This document shows, one piece after another, positions 7,713-15,769 of a stretch of 64,000 nucleotides of DNA. The position numbers were made by a program, and so were the translations under genes. The notes under the pieces are model-generated. The model made no database searches. It was not told the DNA's origin and worked only from the letters and a program-made list of their open reading frames with translations. Numbering within the stretch: the first letter of the stretch is position 1; each line of letters begins with the position of its first letter. This DNA comes from CAMLOF01 sp041913045 (lineage in GTDB: Bacteria > Pseudomonadota > Gammaproteobacteria > Burkholderiales > Burkholderiaceae_C): positions 1 to 64,000 of the forward strand of contig JAYSGB010000001.1 of assembly GCA_041913045.1 (NCBI GenBank), in the 5' to 3' direction.

Positions 7713-9674
7713 ATGCGACGCCAATTGCAACTGACCGCGCTGAGCCTGATGCTCATGAGCCTGGGCGCGGGAGCCCAGACCATGCCCGCCCCGCTGCTGG
7801 AAGCCGCCAAGACCGCCGTGCAGGCCAGCCCTGACGTACAGGAACGCTGGAAAGCCTTTCTGGCTAGCGGACACGCCGTTGACGCGGCCCGCTCGCGTTG
7901 GCTGCCTCAGGCGGACCTGACCGCCAGCGTAGGTCGGCAAAACCGCCGCACTCCAGGCACCGATTTCGGTTCGTTCTCCATCAGCGGCGCCCAGATCAGC
8001 CTGACGCAATTGCTGTTCGACGGTGGCGTGGCATCCAGCGCCATCCGCGGCGCGGGCGTTGACCGGCTGCGGGCGTATTACGACCTCGCCGACATCAGCG
8101 AGTCGGTCACGCTGGGCGTGACCCGTGCCTATCTGGACCTGCTTCGCTACCGCGAACTGGTGACCCTGGCCACCGAAAACTACGCCGAGCACAAGCGCAC
8201 CAGCGACATGCTTCAGGAGCGCTCAGACGCCGCCGTGGCACGCCGCTCCGACCTGGAACAGGCCCTGGGCCGTTTGGCACAAGCCGAAGCTGCCTTGGTG
8301 GACGAAACCACCAACCTGCGCAACGCCGCCGTGCGGTACCAGCGTCTGGTCGGCGTCATGCCACCCGCTCAGCTGCCCACTTGGCCCGAAACCCAAAAGT
8401 TCGCCAAACTGCCCGGCTCTGCCGACGAAACGCTCAAGGCGGGCATCCAGAGCAACCCCGCGCTGCGCGCCGCACTCCAGGCCATTCGCGCCGCAGACGA
8501 AGCCGTGGCTGGCCGCAAAGCCGCTTACATGCCGCGCGTGGACGCCCGCATCTCTGCCCGCACCGACAACAACCTGAGCGGCGTGCGCGGCGACACCGAC
8601 CGCAAGGTGGCAGAGATCGTCCTGCAGCAGAACATCTACCGTGGCGGTGCAGATGCCGCCCGCGAAACGCAGGCCACCGAACTCGCCGCCCGTGCCCGCG
8701 CCCAGTTCGACCAGACCTGCCGCCAGGTCGGCGAAAACCTCTCCGTCGCCTTCAAAGACACCTACACCATCGACGAGCAGGTCCGCCTGCTGGACGACAG
8801 AAGGCTGGCCACCGAAAAGACCCGCGTGGCCTACCGCCAGCAGTTCGACATTGGCCAGCGCACCTTGCTTGACCTGCTGGACACGCAATCTGAATACTTC
8901 GAGAGCCAGCGCAGCTACACCAATGCCCGCTACGATCAGATGGCCGCTGAAGCCCGCACCCTGGCCTCCATGGGCAAGCTGGTGGCACACCTCAGCGCGG
9001 GCTCTGCCGACCGCCCCAGCCCCGCCGACCTTGGGCTGGACGCCCCCGAAATGGACCCGTCCAGCCAATGTGTGGTGCCAACCACTTTCATGGATTCGCT
9101 GGCCAATATCAAAGCCGGCCTGCAACTGCCTGAAAGGGTGAAGCCCGACAATTCCTATGTTGCCCTGCTTCCCAACGCCGACGGCACCGTGGGCAGCGTA
9201 GTGGTGGCGGGGAGCCAAGGCCAGCAGGCCCTGACCGAGGCTCGCTCGGCCGCCGCTGTTTCTGGTGCAAAAGCGCCCTACAAAGTCAGCGATGCCGACA
9301 TCCAACGCGATTTTGGCGACGCCCTCAAAGCCCAACCCACACTGCCGCAGAAATACACGCTGTACTTCGACAAGGGCAGCACGCGTCTGTCTCGTGAAAG
9401 CCGGGCCGAATGGCAAAAGGTTCTGGCCGACATCAAGCAACGCAAGAGCGTGGACATTTCCGTTTCCGGTCATGCCGACACCGTCAGCTCAGACCGTGTG
9501 AACGACGCACTGGCACGCAAACGTGCGGAAACAGTGGCTCGCATGCTGCGCGGCGCTGGCGTGAACAGCACGGCGATCACCGTGGAAAGCTTTGGCGCGC
9601 GGGAACTCCAGGTTCCTACACCGCCACAGACCAGCGAACTGCGCAACCGCCGTGCGGTCGTCACAGTGCGCTGA
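7713..9674 (+). CDS. TolC-family outer membrane protein fused to an OmpA domain
   Basis: A 653-residue exported protein. A signal peptide (about 1-21, cleavage after GAGA) is followed by a TolC/AggA/LapE-type outer membrane factor region with its two repeats (about 25-440), including SLTQLLFDGG and IVLQQNIYRGG. The C-terminal 105 residues (from TLYFDKGSTRLS near 547) are an OmpA peptidoglycan-binding domain with SGHADTVSSDRVND and NRRAVV. TolC-type channels serve type I secretion and efflux; the OmpA part should anchor this one to the cell wall. AAGGAG eight bases before the ATG fixes the start. No ABC exporter, membrane fusion protein or adhesin gene lies nearby, so the cargo is unknown. Confidence 0.9.
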   Translation: MRRQLQLTALSLMLMSLGAGAQTMPAPLLEAAKTAVQASPDVQERWKAFLASGHAVDAARSRWLPQADLTASVGRQNRRTPGTDFGSFSISGAQISLTQLLFDGGVASSAIRGAGVDRLRAYYDLADISESVTLGVTRAYLDLLRYRELVTLATENYAEHKRTSDMLQERSDAAVARRSDLEQALGRLAQAEAALVDETTNLRNAAVRYQRLVGVMPPAQLPTWPETQKFAKLPGSADETLKAGIQSNPALRAALQAIRAADEAVAGRKAAYMPRVDARISARTDNNLSGVRGDTDRKVAEIVLQQNIYRGGADAARETQATELAARARAQFDQTCRQVGENLSVAFKDTYTIDEQVRLLDDRRLATEKTRVAYRQQFDIGQRTLLDLLDTQSEYFESQRSYTNARYDQMAAEARTLASMGKLVAHLSAGSADRPSPADLGLDAPEMDPSSQCVVPTTFMDSLANIKAGLQLPERVKPDNSYVALLPNADGTVGSVVVAGSQGQQALTEARSAAAVSGAKAPYKVSDADIQRDFGDALKAQPTLPQKYTLYFDKGSTRLSRESRAEWQKVLADIKQRKSVDISVSGHADTVSSDRVNDALARKRAETVARMLRGAGVNSTAITVESFGARELQVPTPPQTSELRNRRAVVTVR

Positions 9675-9688
9675 CCACCACCTGAAAC

Positions 9689-9720
9689 AACAAGGGCCCC
9701 ATGATGGGGCCCTTGTTTTT
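9689..9720 (+). terminator. Intrinsic terminator after the TolC-OmpA gene
   Basis: A perfect 13-base inverted repeat, AACAAGGGCCCCA (9689-9701) and its complement (9705-9717), with a 3-base loop, is followed by TTT and sits 15 bases after the stop codon. It separates this gene from the convergent FecR gene and may act in both directions. Confidence 0.9.
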
Positions 9721-9735
9721 GGCGCAGTCGAAAAG

Positions 9736-10188
9736 TCAGCGGGCAGGAGCCTGATCGCCCACTTTCACGACGAAGTGCGTTCCACGCACACCAATGGTTC
9801 CAGTGGGTGTGGCCACCGAGACCGCATCCGGCTTGAGTTTCGCAATGGAGCCGGACACATAGTTCAACGTACCCTTGGCAAGCTTGCTTCCCAGCTTGAG
9901 TTTGCCCTCGCGCGGGGCGTAAAGGTACTCGTCCACCACCAAAGACGTCTCTGGCCCGAAGGACATCACTGTCTCGTCCTTGAAAGTCACACCCAACGTG
10001 CTTTTGGCTGTGGTCTGCAACTCACTGCCTTGGAACACGGGCGTGCCTGCATTGGCCTTCTGTTTGTTGCCAGCCGTGGTCACGTATGCATCACCGGTCA
10101 CGGTCTTCACATAGCCAATCGGCCCCTCGGTGGCAAAGGCCGCCCCCGAAACGATAAATGGAATAACGAGCCAGTTTTTGGAGAGCAT
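9736..10188 (-). CDS. FecR-domain periplasmic protein
   Basis: A 150-residue exported protein with a signal peptide (about 1-20, ending AAFA) and a FecR-type domain (about 45-135; GSELQTTAKSTLGVTF, then TPTGTIGVRGTHF). Unlike classical FecR it has no N-terminal cytosolic part and no transmembrane helix after the signal, so it is not an anti-sigma factor of the usual kind. FecR-domain proteins of this small type are often found with CHASE2 cyclases and TolC-like exporters. A GGATC element six bases before the ATG fits the start. It lies 113 bases after the glutaminase fusion gene on the same strand. Confidence 0.85.
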   Translation of the reverse strand: MLSKNWLVIPFIVSGAAFATEGPIGYVKTVTGDAYVTTAGNKQKANAGTPVFQGSELQTTAKSTLGVTFKDETVMSFGPETSLVVDEYLYAPREGKLKLGSKLAKGTLNYVSGSIAKLKPDAVSVATPTGTIGVRGTHFVVKVGDQAPAR

Positions 10189-10301
10189 TTTTTTGATCCT
10201 TTACGTGATGCGGAAGCTTATTGACCCAAGGCATGAGTCACACACGCAGTTTTGTCAGAATAACAAATTCCCGGACACAGTGGAAGCGCCATCCAGCAGC
10301 T

Positions 10302-12152
10302 TCACGCCAATGCTGCAATCCACTGGGTTGAACTGCGTAGCTTTTGCGCCATGTCCTTGGCCAGATTCTCCAACAGCACGATCTTCACCTGTGGTTCACG
10401 CTCCCAGATGGGCTGCAGCCGCTCTGCGTCAAATACGATGCAACGCACAGGTGTGTCAGCAACAACCGAGGCACTGCGTGTGGTCTGACCCAGCAGCACC
10501 ATCTCCCCGAAAATCAGCCCCGGCCCCAGGGTAGATATCCTCTGGTGTGCACCGTCATCCAAAGGCACCAATATGCTCACGTGGCCGGATTCGATGAAGA
10601 AAATTCGCCCATCCCCAGCTTGTCCGCTGCGCAGGATCTGCTCTCCAGCGGCGTAATCCGCCCTCTGGCTGGAGGCATCCATCTCGTTCAACAAATGCTC
10701 CGGCATGCCTTTGAACAGCACGGCATCCTTGAGCGCGCCCACTGCCGGTTGCACCCTGTTGGCTTCGGCAATCAGGCGGTTCTCGCACCATTCCACCGCC
10801 AGGTCGTTGTCCTCAAAGCTCAGGAATCCGGCGTCGTCGCGCGCCACGGCCCTCCTCAGTGGAACCACAATGGCAGGGCGCCCATGGATGCGCGAATACA
10901 CCACCGCCACGCCCTCACCGGCCAACTCCACACGCGCCTGGTTGAGCAGCCGCGCTGCGCTGTCCGTGATCCCGTCCACACGGTGCATGTCGAGGATGAA
11001 GCTGTTGGCCATGCCTGTCGGCTGGCCATCCTCATATGTGGTCATCGCCTGCATGCGGCGGATCACATGCTCCACGCCATCCACCCCTAGAAAACCGTGC
11101 AGGCACAGGTATTTGATCCGGTGGGCCTGCTCCTTGAGGTACACCTTGAGTTCGTTGCCAGGCTGACGACGTGAGGGCGCGTCTGCCCCCGTGTAAATTC
11201 GCCCCAACGCCATGCGAGGCTCGTTGATCGAGCCGAAGATGTTGAGCCCGAAGTCTCGCGACAGGCGCTTGCACACCTCAATGCCACGCACGCTGTTGCC
11301 TTTGGCGTCGAGCCTGGGAGAGAACACGGCAATGCCAAAGCGGCCTGGCAACACAGCCACAATGCCGCCGCCCACGCCACTCTTGGCGGGCATGCCGACT
11401 TCTGTGAGCCAGCTTCCCGCAAAGTCATACATGCCGCAGCTGGCCATCACGCTCAACACGCGTTCCACGTATTCGCCGGGCACCGCCCGCTCCCCGGTCA
11501 GTGGGTTCACACCCCTGTTGGCAAGCGTGGCCGCCATGTAAGCCAGGTCGCGGCAGCTCACCAGCACCGAACACTGGCGAAAGTAGTTTTCCAACTCGGC
11601 CATCGGGTCACCCTCCACGATGCCGAAGTTCTTCAGCATCCAGGCAATACCCCGGTTGCGGTGGCCGGTCTCACTTTCAGACCGGTAGACCTGCTCGTCA
11701 ACCGCAAGGGGCCGTCCGGCAAACGTAGACAAGGCACCATGTATCCGGGTCCACTGGGCCTCCACGGTCTCGCCGCCAACCAAGCTCGTGGTGGCAATCG
11801 CACCAGCATTGATCATTGGGTTAAGCGGCGCACCGGTTTGGGGATGCAGGCTGATCGAGTTGAAGGCATCGCCACTGGGCTCCACACCCACCTTGGCGCC
11901 AACGTATTCCTGCCCCCTGTCGGCCAACGCCGCCGCATACACGAACGCCTTGGAAATGGACTGGATCGTGAACGGTTGCTCGCTGTCGCCCACGGTGTAG
12001 GCAACACCATCTGTGGTGACCAGGCAAATAGCGAACTGGTCTGGATCGACCTTGGCCAACTCCGGTATGTAGCTAGCGAGCGTGCCGCCCTTCAGAGGCA
12101 GCAACTGCTCGTGCAGTTTTTCCAGATAGCTCTGTATGGGCGAACGCTTCAT
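10302..12152 (-). CDS. glsA: Glutaminase fused to STAS and cyclic-nucleotide-binding domains
   Basis: A 616-residue fusion. Residues 1 to about 305 are a beta-lactamase-like glutaminase (glutamine to glutamate plus ammonia) with the catalytic S-x-x-K pair at Ser65 and Lys68 (TIQSISKAF) and NPMINAGAIAT. Next comes a STAS-like domain (about 345-455; FILDMHRVDGITDSAARLL). The C-terminus (about 475-595) is a cNMP-binding domain with a phosphate-binding cassette FGEMVLLGQTTRSASV that keeps the Gly-Glu and Arg. This suggests glutamine hydrolysis under cyclic nucleotide control. The start at 12152 is preferred over a GTG at 12164 because GAGG lies six bases upstream. It is 53 bases after the class II phosphodiesterase gene and probably in one operon with it. 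Confidence 0.92.
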   Translation of the reverse strand: MKRSPIQSYLEKLHEQLLPLKGGTLASYIPELAKVDPDQFAICLVTTDGVAYTVGDSEQPFTIQSISKAFVYAAALADRGQEYVGAKVGVEPSGDAFNSISLHPQTGAPLNPMINAGAIATTSLVGGETVEAQWTRIHGALSTFAGRPLAVDEQVYRSESETGHRNRGIAWMLKNFGIVEGDPMAELENYFRQCSVLVSCRDLAYMAATLANRGVNPLTGERAVPGEYVERVLSVMASCGMYDFAGSWLTEVGMPAKSGVGGGIVAVLPGRFGIAVFSPRLDAKGNSVRGIEVCKRLSRDFGLNIFGSINEPRMALGRIYTGADAPSRRQPGNELKVYLKEQAHRIKYLCLHGFLGVDGVEHVIRRMQAMTTYEDGQPTGMANSFILDMHRVDGITDSAARLLNQARVELAGEGVAVVYSRIHGRPAIVVPLRRAVARDDAGFLSFEDNDLAVEWCENRLIAEANRVQPAVGALKDAVLFKGMPEHLLNEMDASSQRADYAAGEQILRSGQAGDGRIFFIESGHVSILVPLDDGAHQRISTLGPGLIFGEMVLLGQTTRSASVVADTPVRCIVFDAERLQPIWEREPQVKIVLLENLAKDMAQKLRSSTQWIAALA

Positions 12153-12205
12153 GGCATACCTCACATGAGATAGCCACTTCTAGCATTTTATGTGCCAACC
12201 AACGG

Positions 12206-12997
12206 TCAGCGTGGGGCGCAGAGATCGAAAACCTGACCGGCCTCCAGCCAGACGATGTTGTAGCGGCCCTCCAGGCCACGCTCCCGCAACTCCCGCTCAA
12301 TGAGCGCGTGCTCGGCGGGCTTGGTGTGGGTAATGCCGATGGGCACCCCGGCGAAACGGTTAGCGTCGAAATGCGACAGAGCCTCGCTCAACAGGCTGGG
12401 GCTCAGATGCTGGCTACGCAAAGCCAAGTCCAACTCCCGTTCGCTGAAGGCCGTCTCTATCACCAGCATGGCCACAGGCAACTGATTCACCCGCTGCCAG
12501 AATGCCGGACACAGGCATGTATCACCACTGAACACCCACTGTCCGGCTGGCGTGTCCACCGCGTAGCCTACGGCTGGCACCGTATGGCGCGCAGGCAAAA
12601 CTTCCACACGGTGGCCAGACACCTCCACCACATCGCCAATCTGCAAGGGTTCAAACCGAAGGAAGGGGTTTTCCTTTGACGGAATCACCGAAAAATCAGG
12701 CCAGATGGTGCTGTTGAAAATGTGCGCGCGAAGGGCCGCAATCGTCTCGGGCAGGGCGTGGGCCACCAGCGGGCGCTGGATAAGGCCGGAGATCGTGTCC
12801 AGCATCAGCGGCAGCGCGGCCACGTGGTCCAGGTGGGAGTGGGTCAGGAAGACATGCTCGATGCGGGCCATCTCTTCCACGGTCAAATCACCCACGCCAG
12901 TGCCCGCGTCGATGAGGATGTGCTCGTCCAGCAGGAACGACGTGGTTCGCGCATGCTGGGCGATGGCACCGGAGCAACCGAGGATCTTGATCTGCAT
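12206..12997 (-). CDS. Class II-type 3',5'-cyclic nucleotide phosphodiesterase (MBL fold)
   Basis: A 263-residue cytosolic metallo-beta-lactamase-fold protein. The metal motif is THSHLDHVAALPL (His53, His55, Asp57, His58). Later metal ligands fit LPARHTVPAVGYAV, VFSGDTCL and IGITHTKP. The HxHLDH pattern and overall layout match class II cAMP phosphodiesterases (CpdP/yeast Pde1 type) rather than glyoxalase II or RNase Z. The family turns cAMP or cGMP into the 5' monophosphate. It is the first gene of a same-strand set with the cNMP-binding glutaminase and FecR genes. A beta-lactamase-like hydrolase with another ester substrate remains possible. Confidence 0.82.
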   Translation of the reverse strand: MQIKILGCSGAIAQHARTTSFLLDEHILIDAGTGVGDLTVEEMARIEHVFLTHSHLDHVAALPLMLDTISGLIQRPLVAHALPETIAALRAHIFNSTIWPDFSVIPSKENPFLRFEPLQIGDVVEVSGHRVEVLPARHTVPAVGYAVDTPAGQWVFSGDTCLCPAFWQRVNQLPVAMLVIETAFSERELDLALRSQHLSPSLLSEALSHFDANRFAGVPIGITHTKPAEHALIERELRERGLEGRYNIVWLEAGQVFDLCAPR

Positions 12998-13101
12998 GCG
13001 CTACCCCACAGGGACCAAAGAATGGGACATGCCAATGTTAGCGAATTCTGAGCGCTTGGCACGTCCCAAGATCACGATGTAGTGGCAGAAATAACACCCG
13101 A

Positions 13102-13524
13102 TCACAACTTGATGGTGGACAGCAGCAGGCTGGTTTCGGTGTTGGAGATACCTTCCAGCAAGCGGATGCGGCCCAGCACCTGGTCGAAGTCTTCCAGCGA
13201 ATCGGCCACCAGCTCGGCCACGATGTCCCAGCGGCCATTGGTGGTGTGCAACGCACCCACGGCAGGGTCGCCACGCAACGCCTTGAGCACAAGGTCTGTG
13301 CGGTTGCCCTCCACGGCCACCGTCATCCACGCGCGAATGCGTTGGGCCTGCACCTGGGGCTTTAGCCGCACCGTGTAACCCACGATGGTGCCGTCGGCCT
13401 CCAGCTTGTTCAGGCGGTTTTGCACCGTGCCACGGGACACCTTCAACCGCTGCGCCAGCGTGGCCACGGGAAGGCGCGCGTTGTCACGCAGCTCTGCAAT
13501 CAGTTGGCGGTCGAGGTCGTCCAT
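13102..13524 (-). CDS. Lrp/AsnC-family transcriptional regulator
   Basis: A 140-residue DNA-binding protein with an N-terminal winged helix-turn-helix (about 1-60; LAQRLKVSRGTVQNRLNKLE) and a C-terminal RAM ligand-binding domain (about 68-138). Lrp-family regulators respond to amino acids. It is transcribed divergently from ornithine cyclodeaminase and arginase genes, so arginine or ornithine is the likely effector (inference). A palindrome 12 bases upstream of its start is a likely autoregulatory operator. Confidence 0.92.
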   Translation of the reverse strand: MDDLDRQLIAELRDNARLPVATLAQRLKVSRGTVQNRLNKLEADGTIVGYTVRLKPQVQAQRIRAWMTVAVEGNRTDLVLKALRGDPAVGALHTTNGRWDIVAELVADSLEDFDQVLGRIRLLEGISNTETSLLLSTIKL

Positions 13525-13535
13525 TTGGTCAATTA

Positions 13536-13551
13536 GTCAGTTATGACTGAC
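13536..13551. promoter_or_regulatory. Palindrome, probable Lrp-family operator
   Basis: GTCAGT and ACTGAC are perfect 6-base arms separated by TATG. The site lies between the divergent lrp-type gene (start 13524) and the ornithine cyclodeaminase gene (start 13684), close to the regulator. The position suits control of both promoters by the regulator; binding is inferred. Confidence 0.55.
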
Positions 13552-13683
13552 ATTTTGCTTCTTATCTCCAAAGAATTGCACAGTTTTCTGTCTTTTCATT
13601 GGCGTCACGGCCCGAGACAATGCCCTGGAGCCTTCCCGTGTGGAGGTAAACACAACTTTTTGCCAAAGATTCGGAGAACAACC

Positions 13684-14754
13684 ATGGTCAACTATCTGGG
13701 CGTCAACAGCGTGCGCCAACTCGTCGCACAGGTGGGTTTTGCCCCCTTCCTGGAGCGCCTGGTGCGCGAAATGGAAGCCGACTACCGCCGCTGGGACGCG
13801 TTCGACAAGTCAGCCCGCCACGCCATACACTCCAACGTCGGCGTGATCGAACTCATGCCCACCAGCGACGGGCACATGTACTGCTTCAAATACGTCAACG
13901 GCCACCCCAAGAACACCGCCGAAGGCCTGCTCACGGTCACGGCCTTTGGGGTGCTGGCCGACGTGGACACCGGCTACCCGCTGCTGGTGTCGGAGCTCAC
14001 CCTCACTACCGCCCTGCGCACCGCCGCCATGTCGGTGCTGGCGGCGCGCCACCTGGCCCGCCCTGGCAGCCGTTCCATGGCCCTCATTGGCAACGGCGCG
14101 CAAAGCGAATTCCAGGCGCTGGCTTTCCATCACCTCATGGGCATCAACGAGCTGCGCCTGTTTGACACGGACCCTCGCGCGACAGACAAGCTGGCCCGCA
14201 ACCTGCAGGCGCTGAACCTGCCCGGTCTCACCGTGGTGCGCTGCCGTGACACCTCCGAAGCCGTGCGCGGCGCCGACATCGTCACTACCGTCACTGCCGA
14301 CAAGCGCAATGCCACCATTCTGCTGCCGGGCATGATCGAACCCGGCATGCACATCAACGCCGTGGGCGGCGACTGCCCGGGCAAGACCGAACTGCACCCC
14401 GAGATCCTGCTGCGCGGCGACGCGCACGTGGTGGTGGAGTTTGAACCCCAGTCCCGCATCGAAGGCGAGATACAGCAGATGGCGGAGGACTTCCCCGTAA
14501 CCGAGTTCGCCAGCATCCTGCAAGGCCGCGCCCCGGCGCGCGCCCATGAACATGAAGTCACGGTGTTCGACTCCGTGGGCTTTGCGCTGGAGGACTTTTC
14601 CGCCCTGCGCACGCTGTACGCGCTGCTGCAGGAATACCCGCGCCTGGCGCAGACCATTGACCTGATCCCGCAGATGCAAGATCCGAAAGACCTCTTTGGC
14701 CTGCTGAGCGGGCAAGCTGCCACCACGGGCTTGGCACAGGCGGTGCCCGCATGA
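13684..14754 (+). CDS. Ornithine cyclodeaminase
   Basis: A 356-residue enzyme of the ornithine cyclodeaminase/mu-crystallin family, converting L-ornithine to L-proline and ammonia with bound NAD. Family features are GVIELMPTSDGHMYCFKYVNGHP near 55, the nucleotide-binding loop LIGNGAQSEFQ near 133 and NAVGGDCPGKTELHP near 220. GGAGAACAACC before the ATG at 13684 fixes the start and removes a 47-residue upstream extension. Arginase lies 73 bases downstream, so the pair gives arginine to ornithine plus urea, then proline. Confidence 0.93.
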   Translation: MVNYLGVNSVRQLVAQVGFAPFLERLVREMEADYRRWDAFDKSARHAIHSNVGVIELMPTSDGHMYCFKYVNGHPKNTAEGLLTVTAFGVLADVDTGYPLLVSELTLTTALRTAAMSVLAARHLARPGSRSMALIGNGAQSEFQALAFHHLMGINELRLFDTDPRATDKLARNLQALNLPGLTVVRCRDTSEAVRGADIVTTVTADKRNATILLPGMIEPGMHINAVGGDCPGKTELHPEILLRGDAHVVVEFEPQSRIEGEIQQMAEDFPVTEFASILQGRAPARAHEHEVTVFDSVGFALEDFSALRTLYALLQEYPRLAQTIDLIPQMQDPKDLFGLLSGQAATTGLAQAVPA

Positions 14755-14756
14755 GC

Positions 14757-14812
14757 GCCGCGCCGGGCCGCCCCAGGCAAGCTCGCTCCCGCTTGGCGGG
14801 ACAGGCCGCAGG
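14757..14812. repeat. GC-rich intergenic repeat copy with hairpin
   Basis: This short gap carries the 14-mer GCCGGGCCGCCCCA (14762-14775), also found in inverse orientation at 35740-35753, plus a hairpin CCCGC-TTG-GCGGG (14788-14800). GC-rich elements of this kind are scattered between genes in Comamonadaceae genomes (general knowledge). It sits inside a probable ocd-arginase operon and could tune read-through. Confidence 0.5.
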
Positions 14813-14827
14813 CAGAAGGGTGCACAA

Positions 14828-15763
14828 ATGAGCGCACAGTCCCCCACCATTGCCCGGCTGATAGGCGCCCCCACCGATGTGGGCGCTGGTTCGCGCGGTG
14901 CGTCCATGGGCCCAGAAGCTCTGCGTGTGGCTGGCCTCAAGGCCGCGCTGGAAGGACACGGCCTGGAGGTGCACGACAGCGGCAATCTGGCTGGCCCGCC
15001 CAACCCCTGGCTGCCGCCCGTGGAAGGCTACCGCCACCTTGACGAAGTAACCGCGTGGAACCGCGCCGTGTTCGGCGCCGTGCGCGACGCACTGGACGCG
15101 GGCCAGATGCCCATTCTGCTGGGCGGCGACCACAGCCTGGGCCTGGGCAGCATTGCCGCCGTGGCCGAGCACTGCCGCCGCACTGGCAAGAAGCTGCGCG
15201 TGCTCTGGCTTGACGCTCACGCCGACTTCAACACCAGCACCCTCACCCCCAGCGGCAACATCCACGGCATGCCGGTGGCGTGCCTGTGCGGCTTCGGGCC
15301 GCGAGAACTCACCCACATTGCAGGGCACGCGCCAGCACTCAGGCCAGATCAGATACGCCAAATCGGCATCCGCAGCGTGGACGAGGGCGAAAAGCGCTTC
15401 GTGCACGAGCAGGGGCTAGAGGTGTTCGACATGCGCTACATCGACGAGGTGGGCATGCGCCAGACCATGGAGCGCGCCCTGGCCGGTATGGACGCCGACA
15501 CCCACCTGCACGTGAGCTTCGACGTCGACTTCCTCGACCCCGAGATCGCCCCCGGCGTGGGCACCACCGTGCCTGGCGGCCCCACTTACCGCGAAGCGCA
15601 GCTGTGCATGGAGATGATCGCCGACACCGGCCTTCTGGCCAGCCTGGACGTGATGGAACTCAACCCCGCGCTGGACGTGCGCAACAAGACTGCCCTGCTG
15701 GCGGTGGACCTGATCGAAAGCCTGTTCGGCAAGAGCACGCTGATGCGGCAGCGGGCAGGGTGA
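14828..15763 (+). CDS. rocF: Arginase
   Basis: A 311-residue arginase (arginine to ornithine plus urea) of the ureohydrolase superfamily. The binuclear manganese motifs are all present: GGDHS near 98, DAHADFN near 128 and SFDVDFLDP near 230. SGNIHGMP follows the second motif as in true arginases and speaks against agmatinase. A GAAGGG site lies seven bases before the ATG. The gene is downstream of ornithine cyclodeaminase and ends six bases from the convergent MocR-type gene. Confidence 0.94.
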   Translation: MSAQSPTIARLIGAPTDVGAGSRGASMGPEALRVAGLKAALEGHGLEVHDSGNLAGPPNPWLPPVEGYRHLDEVTAWNRAVFGAVRDALDAGQMPILLGGDHSLGLGSIAAVAEHCRRTGKKLRVLWLDAHADFNTSTLTPSGNIHGMPVACLCGFGPRELTHIAGHAPALRPDQIRQIGIRSVDEGEKRFVHEQGLEVFDMRYIDEVGMRQTMERALAGMDADTHLHVSFDVDFLDPEIAPGVGTTVPGGPTYREAQLCMEMIADTGLLASLDVMELNPALDVRNKTALLAVDLIESLFGKSTLMRQRAG

Positions 15764-15769
15764 GCGGCG

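Noticed and set aside
13810..15003. Minus-strand open frame of 397 codons across ornithine cyclodeaminase and arginase
   Set aside because: It covers parts of two well-supported plus-strand genes and the intergenic repeat; no protein features.
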